64,000 nt of DNA from CALKCV01 sp964609515 (GTDB lineage Bacteria > Cyanobacteriota > Cyanobacteriia > Cyanobacteriales > Microcoleaceae): NCBI GenBank assembly GCA_964609515.1, contig CAZSTZ010000002.1, forward strand, positions 1 to 64,000. Reading direction: 5' to 3'. Below, piece after piece: positions 43,259 through 49,883 of the stretch. The notes under the pieces are model-generated. The model searched no databases. It was not told the origin of the DNA and was given only the letters and a program-made list of their open reading frames with translations. The position numbers were made by a program, and so were the translations under genes. Every line of letters starts with the position of its first letter. The stretch's first letter is position 1.

Positions 43259-44206
43259 ATGACTAACAAACTCGCCAAAGCACCACAATCTTTTTTAGAC
43301 AGCGCCACCTTAACAGCCCTTTTTGCTCTGATATCTGGCATCAGCATCATCGCTTTTATGCCAATCTTAACCCGATTTAGCGAAAGCGAAATTAGTCCGA
43401 CAGCGACCATGTTTCATCGCGTCTGGATTGCTACTTTTTGTTTGGGATTATGGCAAGTAATCGAAAGGTTAAAACCTAAAAAATTTGGAGAAAAACTCGA
43501 TGCAAAACCAATTTTTTCTGGCAAAATATGCCTATTATTATTAGTAACAGGAATTTTTTTTGCCGTTCAACAAGTTATCTGGGCTTGGTCGATTACGGAA
43601 ACTAGCATTGCCAATTCGGCACTCCTGCACAATTTAACCCCATTTTTTACAACTTTAGGAGCCTGGATAATATTCGGTAAAAACTTCGATCGCCGATTTT
43701 ATTTCGGTCTAGTTATTGCTATTACCGGAGCAAGTATTGTTGGTATCGACGATTTTTACTACGGATTTGACAAAATTCAAGGAGATATTTTAGCCTTTCT
43801 CTCTGCGTTTTTTTATGCAGGATACTTGCTGCTGGCAGAACAAGTGCGAAAGCAATTGCAAACCACAAAGGCACTGTTTTATTTCTGCGGAATTGCCAGC
43901 CTTTTTCTCTTGCCAATCTTACCTTGGAGGGAGGGAAATATTTTCCCCACATCTGGGAATGGATGGTTAATTGCTGTAGGATTGGCTATGACTATTGTTG
44001 TCGGTCACGGACTGGCGATTTATAGTCTCAATCGACTTTCTTCGAGTCTAGTTTCTGTAACGATGTTACTCAATCCAGTGCTTAATGGTATTCTGGGTTG
44101 GCTCGTGTTTTCGGAAAGTCTCGATTTTTATAATTTAGTAGCTTTTCCGACAATTTTGCTCGGAATATATCTCGCCACTACCAGCAAATCTGCTATTAAG
44201 AAATAG
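43259..44206 (+). CDS. EamA/DMT-family transporter
   Basis: This 315-residue protein has ten predicted membrane helices arranged as two EamA repeats. The first covers about 18-155 (ALISGISIIAFMPILTRFSE, WAWSITETSIANSALLHNLT, PFFTTLGAWIIFG); the second covers about 180-310 (GDILAFLSAFFYAGYLLLAE, LTPF-type LLNPVLNGILGWLVF near 270). The family exports metabolites such as amino acids. It follows the AlaDH/PNT-like gene by 8 bp, so they are likely one operon. The substrate is unknown. Confidence 0.88.
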   Translation: MTNKLAKAPQSFLDSATLTALFALISGISIIAFMPILTRFSESEISPTATMFHRVWIATFCLGLWQVIERLKPKKFGEKLDAKPIFSGKICLLLLVTGIFFAVQQVIWAWSITETSIANSALLHNLTPFFTTLGAWIIFGKNFDRRFYFGLVIAITGASIVGIDDFYYGFDKIQGDILAFLSAFFYAGYLLLAEQVRKQLQTTKALFYFCGIASLFLLPILPWREGNIFPTSGNGWLIAVGLAMTIVVGHGLAIYSLNRLSSSLVSVTMLLNPVLNGILGWLVFSESLDFYNLVAFPTILLGIYLATTSKSAIKK

Positions 44207-44338
44207 TAAGCGATCGCCTGATAGAGTTAGTAGTTAGTAGGGTGCGCACCGCGCACCAAATAAATTTTTGTTAAAATAATATCAACCCGGTTTTTTTGAA
44301 AAACCGGGTTTCTGGGCTAAAGACGTAGGGAAAAAACC

Positions 44339-44959
44339 ATGACTCAAGCAATAGAAAAACCCCAACTAATGACTCTAGACGAATTTCTGGACTGGTATCC
44401 AGACGACGGGAAAATTTACGAACTACATAAAGGAGTTATTTTTGAAATGGAACCAACTGGAACTCACCAACAAGTTATTGGTTTTCTTGTAACTAAATTT
44501 GCCGTGCAACTTGAAAATCTCCAACTTGCATACTTGCTAGTAACTCAATGCATCATCAAATCAATTAGCACGGACAATTCTGGATTCAATCCCGACGTAA
44601 CAATTCTCGATAAAAACGTTTTAGAAAACGAGCCGATGTGGAAAAAACGTTCCACAATTACCAACGGAGAAACTGTCAAGTTAGCCCTTGAAGTTGTCAG
44701 CACTAATTGGCAGCATGATTATTTAATGAAACTGTTTGAATATGAAAATCTAGGAATTTATGAATATTGGATAGTTGACTATTTAGGATTAGGTGGAAGG
44801 CGATTTATTGGCAGTCCCAAACAGCCGACTATTTTTGTTTATGTAATGGTGGATGGCGAATATGAAGTAAAAACGTTTCGAGGTAGCGACAGAATCGAAT
44901 CATCAATTTTTCCCGAATTAAATTTAACGGCGGAACAAATATTTGCAGCAGGTAGTTAA
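44339..44959 (+). CDS. Uma2-family endonuclease-like protein, copy 1
   Basis: This 206-residue Uma2 (DUF820) protein has the PD-(D/E)XK nuclease fold common in cyanobacteria: TLDEFLDWYPDDGKIYELHK (Glu), NSGFNPDVTILD (the Pro-Asp), LALEVVSTNWQHDYLMKL (Glu-x-x of the active site) and YENLGIYEYWIVDYL. Biological role is unknown. From base 44620 to 44988 it is identical to 46417-46785, while residues about 43-65 differ strongly from the second copy. It is preceded by a GTAGGGTGCGCACCGCGCAC repeat and a CCCGG palindrome. Confidence 0.88.
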   Translation: MTQAIEKPQLMTLDEFLDWYPDDGKIYELHKGVIFEMEPTGTHQQVIGFLVTKFAVQLENLQLAYLLVTQCIIKSISTDNSGFNPDVTILDKNVLENEPMWKKRSTITNGETVKLALEVVSTNWQHDYLMKLFEYENLGIYEYWIVDYLGLGGRRFIGSPKQPTIFVYVMVDGEYEVKTFRGSDRIESSIFPELNLTAEQIFAAGS

Positions 44960-45013
44960 AACGTAGCACCGCGCACCAGTATAATTATTGAAGGAAAAAA
45001 AGTAGAGAATAGA

Positions 45014-45460
45014 ATGAGTCAGTCGCAGTTATTACTGCCACCCTGGAGAAGTCCAAATTTAGGAATGGGTCGGATATTTAGCCATTTTACTAACTCTGAG
45101 GGAGCTACTGGAATTACAGGAATTATTGGGGATAGTCTCGATATAAATCAGCAGGCGATCGCCACTAAACTGCAATTCGGACAAGGTTCAAATCCCTTTT
45201 ATGCTAACGCTTCAGGAGATATATTTGTAACAGAACTTGACGTGGAAGCAACTGTAGGTGATTTGAATTTAATTGGTGTCTTTGGCGACAAGCAAATGTT
45301 TCTAATTCAATTCTCAGAAGAAACTGCTTTAGTCTTAAATAAGATTAGAGTCAGACCGGTGAAAATCTCTTATAATGTATTGACATCGGGCAGCAGTATT
45401 TACACTATCCCTGGTGGCACTACGCTCGTAGGTAAATTTCTCGTAACGAGGGTTAGATAA
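45014..45460 (+). CDS. Hypothetical protein, beta-rich
   Basis: The 148-residue product is not one I recognise. Its predicted strands and Gly content (TNSEGATGITGIIGDSLDIN, DGDIF-like NASGDIFVTELDVEA, LNLIGVFGDKQMFLIQFS) suggest a small beta-sandwich or capsid-like fold. There is no signal peptide, membrane segment or catalytic motif. It overlaps the next gene by one base (TAATG), so the two are coupled. Both lie between the duplicated Uma2 genes. Confidence 0.65.
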   Translation: MSQSQLLLPPWRSPNLGMGRIFSHFTNSEGATGITGIIGDSLDINQQAIATKLQFGQGSNPFYANASGDIFVTELDVEATVGDLNLIGVFGDKQMFLIQFSEETALVLNKIRVRPVKISYNVLTSGSSIYTIPGGTTLVGKFLVTRVR

Positions 45461-46077
45461 TGAATAAATTAGACCTTTATCAAACTGTCGAAAATTTAGA
45501 GTCTGGCGAACTAGAAAAACAAGTTTGTGCGCTAGAAGGCGCAGTAGAAATAGTTAACTTACTCGCCTTTAAAACTGTTGAAACATTCGAGAAAGCTTCC
45601 CACAAATTTCCCATCGCCGATCGCCTTTATCGCTTTGGTTCGATTATGGTACCCCACCTAGAACAATTGCTCGAAAAAACAGAAGATTTAGAAACCCAAA
45701 TTCTAGCAGCAGTCGTACTGTTAAGATTGGGTTCCCAGGTAGGAGTTGATGTTTTATTAAATGCCATCTCCCGCGACAAACAATATCCCTGTTTGGCAGC
45801 AAGCTGTTTGGCAGCAGCGGGCATTAAAATAGCAATTAATCCTATAAGCGATCGCCTCAGAAACGCCAGTTTTGAAGAGATAGATTTAATCGTCGGTTTG
45901 CTAACTGCTTTGGAAGAATTAAACGGCGAAATACCTCCCGATATCTATCGACTTTTTACAGTTGCCGATGCCCCGTGGCAAATTAAAGCTATAATTCAAG
46001 ATAGGGAATTAAGCGGCGATCGAAAGTTAGTTTTAGACAGCTTTACGTCTAACTATGTTAGGGAGATTAACTATTAA
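45460..46077 (+). CDS. Hypothetical HEAT-repeat-like helical protein
   Basis: This 205-residue all-helical protein has HEAT-like segments (QILAAVVLLRLGSQVGVDVL, YPCLAASCLAAAGIKIAINP, FEEIDLIVGLLTALEELNGE). HEAT repeats usually serve as protein-binding scaffolds. Translation is coupled to the upstream beta-rich gene by a one-base overlap, so they likely act together. No homologue with known function comes to mind. Confidence 0.65.
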   Translation: MNKLDLYQTVENLESGELEKQVCALEGAVEIVNLLAFKTVETFEKASHKFPIADRLYRFGSIMVPHLEQLLEKTEDLETQILAAVVLLRLGSQVGVDVLLNAISRDKQYPCLAASCLAAAGIKIAINPISDRLRNASFEEIDLIVGLLTALEELNGEIPPDIYRLFTVADAPWQIKAIIQDRELSGDRKLVLDSFTSNYVREINY

Positions 46078-46135
46078 CTGTCCTAGTAGGGTGCGCACCG
46101 CGCACCAAAAAAATATTTAAAAAAAGGAAAAAACC

Positions 46136-46756
46136 ATGACTCAAGCAATAGAAAAACCCCAACTAATGACCCTAGACGAATTTCTAGCCTGGTATCCAGA
46201 AGACGGGAAAATTTACGAACTACATAAAGGAGTTATTTTTGAAATGCAACCCACAGGCACTCACCAACAAATTGCTGGCGAACTTTCTGGGGAATTGTTC
46301 TTAGAAATTCGGCGCTTACATCTTCCTTACACTATTCCCAGTCAATGCATCGTTAAGTCAATTAATACAGACAATTCTGGATTCAATCCCGACGTAACAA
46401 TTCTCGATAAAAACGCTTTAGAAAACGAGCCGATGTGGAAAAAACGTTCCACAATTACCAACGGAGAAACTGTCAAGTTAGCCCTTGAAGTTGTCAGCAC
46501 TAATTGGCAGCATGATTATTTAATGAAACTGTTTGAATATGAAAATCTAGGAATTTATGAATATTGGATAGTTGACTATTTAGGATTAGGTGGAAGGCGA
46601 TTTATTGGCAGTCCCAAACAGCCGACTATTTTTGTTTATGTAATGGTGGATGGCGAATATGAAGTAAAAACGTTTCGAGGTAGCGACAGAATCGAATCAT
46701 CAATTTTTCCCGAATTAAATTTAACGGCGGAACAAATATTTGCAGCAGGTAGTTAA
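46136..46756 (+). CDS. Uma2-family endonuclease-like protein, copy 2
   Basis: This second 206-residue Uma2 protein starts the same way as copy 1 (MTQAIEKPQLMTLDEFL, AWYPEDGKIYELHK). A different central segment follows (IAGELSGELFLEIRRLHLPY), then the identical C-terminal two-thirds. The active-site pattern (NPDVTILD, LALEVVSTN) is intact. The upstream repeat GTAGGGTGCGCACCGCGCAC is also shared. The mosaic pattern points to gene conversion between the two copies. Confidence 0.88.
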   Translation: MTQAIEKPQLMTLDEFLAWYPEDGKIYELHKGVIFEMQPTGTHQQIAGELSGELFLEIRRLHLPYTIPSQCIVKSINTDNSGFNPDVTILDKNALENEPMWKKRSTITNGETVKLALEVVSTNWQHDYLMKLFEYENLGIYEYWIVDYLGLGGRRFIGSPKQPTIFVYVMVDGEYEVKTFRGSDRIESSIFPELNLTAEQIFAAGS

Positions 46757-47036
46757 AACGTAGCACCGCGCACCAGTATAATTATCCTTCCACTCCGTTC
46801 CACCCAACCTACTTTTGCCTCTTGCCTTTTACCTCTTGCCTTCTCCTGAGATTGCCACGGGGGGGTTAACGAAAATCGACCCAAATTAATCGGTTTCCCA
46901 CCCCCCCTCGCAATGACATATTGCCAACCTCCATCGCCCACCACCAACCCATCCGCTACAAACCAATCAAAACTTTTCCTCTGGCTCCCCCCTTTTTAAG
47001 GGGGGCGGGGGGGGGATCGATCCGCTACAAACCAAC
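46757..47036. repeat. Repeat-filled spacer downstream of the Uma2 genes and vault gene
   Basis: This holds the 3' part of the duplicated tract (to 46785), CTTTTGCCTCTTGCC-type heptamers, a truncated TGAGATTGCCAC...CTCGCAATGACA element (46846-46918), partial copies of the menE-type repeat and a C-rich CCCCCTTTTTAAGGGGGGC palindrome near 46987-47005, which could terminate transcription of the vault gene. No gene was seen. Confidence 0.7.
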
Positions 47037-49751
47037 CTACTCATCCTCCCCAGGATTAGGATTAATCAAACCTTTCGCAGTGCCAAACAAATTAATCGGA
47101 CTCTTGCCATCAGTAATCAACACGCTTTCAATACCCAGCCCCTCCAACAGTCGCGCCTGCATTTCTGGGCCGGCTTGAGCGATCGCCCTGATAGTATCCG
47201 CCCCCAAAGCCTGAACCTTCTCCCGAAACTCCGCCGCATTCATCCCCGCCAGACGCCTCGCCTTCTCCAACTCCAAACTATCGAAAGCCTGCTTGCGCTC
47301 AATCTCCGCCTCCTGACGCGCCCTGATAATAGCCGACTCCGCCTCAAAACGGATCCGCGCCGCCTCCGCTTCCTGCTGGGCTAACATAATCGTCGCCTCC
47401 CCGCGAATTCTCGCCGTTTCTGCCTTCGCCCTCGAATCCGCGTTCGCCCTTCCAGTAGCTTCAATAGCCGCATTTTCAGCCTGCAACTCCAGTAAACTTC
47501 TGCGTTCCGTTTCTGCCGCGCTTTCATCGACAATTCCCTGCCTTTCCAAACGCGCTTTTGCCTCCTGTTCGATCCGTTTGGCATCGTTTCTGGCAGCCGC
47601 TTCTTGAGCGTCGGTGGTAATCTTTATCGCCAACTGTACCGATTTTTGCAAGCTCTTTAAAGTCTCCTCGTCAACCGGTTCCACCGACTGAATATCGACG
47701 TTAGTAATTACCAGATTGTTAGTTCGGAAGCGAAACTCCTCCCGCAGATTTCCCCCTTCATCCAACCCGAACACCGCCTCCCGAATAATCTGCGCCGACT
47801 GGCGGTGGAACTGCTCGAAACTGACACCGGCAACAGTCCCCCGAACTTGAGAAGCGATCGCCTTGCAAGCAGTATTGACAAAATCGGGAACCTGAAACAA
47901 CTTCGCCGCTTCCTCTTGGCTGTTCTTGTCAACATCAAAATACCAATTATAAGACAACCGCAACTGCAACCGGGCGTGGTCTAAAGTTTCCACCGCAAAC
48001 ATATCCGTCATAAAATCCGGCCCCAACAGCAAAGCCAAAGACTTAATAACGTGAGGTCTTTTCGGCACCGAACCCGACAAACTCAACACCGTCACTTCCT
48101 CTTCCGGTCCTAACATTACCAAATCTGGACCGAAGACAACGCGAGCAGTTCTCTCTTTGTAGTTATGAACCTGCACCGCCCCATTTTGGGGAACCTGGAA
48201 AACAACCGCCCTAGTTTTATCCCGCTGGTTTGCCGGGCCCCCGTAGGGATTGCCATGCCCCCCTCGGTAGCGCCCCCTGTCCGCCAAGGGGTCGATTTTT
48301 TTCATCAATATTTCTTCAACCGCCGGCGGAATTTCCTTTTCCCAAAGTTCCTGGTAAGGAGTTAATAAATATGCTTGCGGTCCGCGAATTAAACTTAGTT
48401 CTCCCGTCTGGATGTTGCGCACATAAATTCCCTCGTTTTGGTCTAAAGGAATCGCTTCGCGTTTTTCCACAACCTCCACTTCCAACGGAGGCACATAATC
48501 CCGAGGACCGTAAATCGTCCACAAATCCCCCGGTTGTCGTCGCACAGCGTTAGTACCCTCGCCCTCGGTAAACCGTTCCGTTGCCCGCAGCAACAGAGCT
48601 TCGCGCTCTCCCAGAACGTAAACATCTCGAATGCCTGTTTGGTAGTTATACTCGGGTTCTAAATCTAAACCTAGCTCTAGTTCTTGGAATACATCGTCAA
48701 AGGTTTCGCTATTTTCTTCGCTACCCTCGATATACTCTCCCGGATGCAAGAAAAAGGAAGTGCGACCTTGACGAATTTCTCGCCTGCCCAATTGGGGTTT
48801 GCCGTTGTCATCCACCGGGTTAACGATAACGCACCATTGGCGATCGCTTAAAGTAACTACTCCCACTTCGCCGATGACTTCTTCATAAACATCGGGTATG
48901 TGAGTTTCCGCATCTTCGTAAGTTACCAACCACTCGTCTCCCGCCTTGCGATACCGACCGAATATATCCGTAAAAGTTCGCCTCGCCTGTAAATGTAATG
49001 CTTTTTGTTCCGTTAAAACGTAAGCTTCTACTACTACTCCCACTTCTTCTTCCACGCCCGGCAAATAGGCCCCCACTTCTCTTACCAACCATTCCTCGCC
49101 AGCGATGCGAGGGTTGCCCTGGCGGTCTATACAGTCTCGCCGCGCCTGCAAGCATAACGCCTGGTTCGGTTTGATAATCGTCGCGTTTACTACTTGTACT
49201 ACTTCAACTTCAATTCGAGGAATATAAGTTCCCGGACCCTCAAACAGCCATTCGTCTCCCGCCAAACGTTCCATAGGTTCGGCTTCCGTTGCCGTAGTTT
49301 CTGTAGCGAGGGGTGCCGTCGTCGTTCTAGTGGTTTCTGTAAAATCGCGAATCGCCCTCAAACGGAGAGCTTGATTTCTTTTTACAACCTGTAGCTCTTT
49401 AATATCTCCTAATAGTTCTTCCCCGGGATATAGTGGGAAAGGTTCTTGCTCGAAACGATATTCGCGATCGCCATAATGCAACCTCACCTGACCGTAAGCG
49501 TCCGCCAGCGGTTCTCCCCGACTGTCGCGCATCACTGGGTTAGCAATTAAACAATAATGCCTCGGCGGCACTATTATCATCTGTTGGGGTGCTAAAACTA
49601 GACGTTCGCCCTGACCTAAAGTTACCGTCCGCGGACCTACTTCTAGTCTGGTGACTCCACTATTATTATCTAAAATGTGGATATACTGTTGGGGTTTGAG
49701 TCTAATTACTCCCCCAGTTTCTAATGATTCCTGAGTTTGACCTTTATTCAT
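47037..49751 (-). CDS. Major vault protein homologue
   Basis: The start at 49751 (MNKGQTQESLETGG) has a strong GAGGAGGT site; an upstream ATG at 49802 lacks one. The 904-residue protein is collinear with the eukaryotic major vault protein. Residues 1-510 are a series of vault repeats of about 55 residues (PGTYIPRIEVEVVQ, LRAIRDFTE, LQARRDCID, LQARRTFTD, GPRDYVPPLEVEVV). The shoulder, a band-7-like domain, spans about 513-690 (AVVFQVPQNGAVQVHNY, LLLGPDFMTDMFAVETLDHA). A long Ala/Glu/Arg-rich cap helix covers about 695-850. The C-terminal cap motif AGPEMQARLLEGLGIES and LITDGKSPINLF is nearly that of animal vaults. By family it should self-assemble into barrel-shaped particles. Vault homologues are known in some bacteria, including cyanobacteria. 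The function is unknown. Confidence 0.93.
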   Translation of the reverse strand: MNKGQTQESLETGGVIRLKPQQYIHILDNNSGVTRLEVGPRTVTLGQGERLVLAPQQMIIVPPRHYCLIANPVMRDSRGEPLADAYGQVRLHYGDREYRFEQEPFPLYPGEELLGDIKELQVVKRNQALRLRAIRDFTETTRTTTAPLATETTATEAEPMERLAGDEWLFEGPGTYIPRIEVEVVQVVNATIIKPNQALCLQARRDCIDRQGNPRIAGEEWLVREVGAYLPGVEEEVGVVVEAYVLTEQKALHLQARRTFTDIFGRYRKAGDEWLVTYEDAETHIPDVYEEVIGEVGVVTLSDRQWCVIVNPVDDNGKPQLGRREIRQGRTSFFLHPGEYIEGSEENSETFDDVFQELELGLDLEPEYNYQTGIRDVYVLGEREALLLRATERFTEGEGTNAVRRQPGDLWTIYGPRDYVPPLEVEVVEKREAIPLDQNEGIYVRNIQTGELSLIRGPQAYLLTPYQELWEKEIPPAVEEILMKKIDPLADRGRYRGGHGNPYGGPANQRDKTRAVVFQVPQNGAVQVHNYKERTARVVFGPDLVMLGPEEEVTVLSLSGSVPKRPHVIKSLALLLGPDFMTDMFAVETLDHARLQLRLSYNWYFDVDKNSQEEAAKLFQVPDFVNTACKAIASQVRGTVAGVSFEQFHRQSAQIIREAVFGLDEGGNLREEFRFRTNNLVITNVDIQSVEPVDEETLKSLQKSVQLAIKITTDAQEAAARNDAKRIEQEAKARLERQGIVDESAAETERRSLLELQAENAAIEATGRANADSRAKAETARIRGEATIMLAQQEAEAARIRFEAESAIIRARQEAEIERKQAFDSLELEKARRLAGMNAAEFREKVQALGADTIRAIAQAGPEMQARLLEGLGIESVLITDGKSPINLFGTAKGLINPNPGEDE

Positions 49752-49883
49752 ACCGCACCTCCTCAAATAATTAATAATTAACAATTGCTCTTTTCTCAGC
49801 AATAATTCATCTGCTACGTCTGTTGCAAAATTTGCTGTTAACTAAGCTTTTTATCGCGCTCCGCGATTACTACGAACAATTCA
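49752..49883. other. Spacer between kinase-WD40 gene and vault gene
   Basis: This 132-bp spacer has a TTAACAATT-type unit and a half copy of the CGCGATTACTACGAA repeat (about 49862-49877). There is no obvious terminator with a U tract on the minus strand, so read-through from the kinase gene into the vault gene is possible. Confidence 0.5.

Noticed and set aside
45187..45199. GGTTCAAATCCC resembles a tRNA T-loop
   Set aside because: It lies inside a coding frame (beta-rich hypothetical) and no acceptor stem or anticodon arm can be formed around it.
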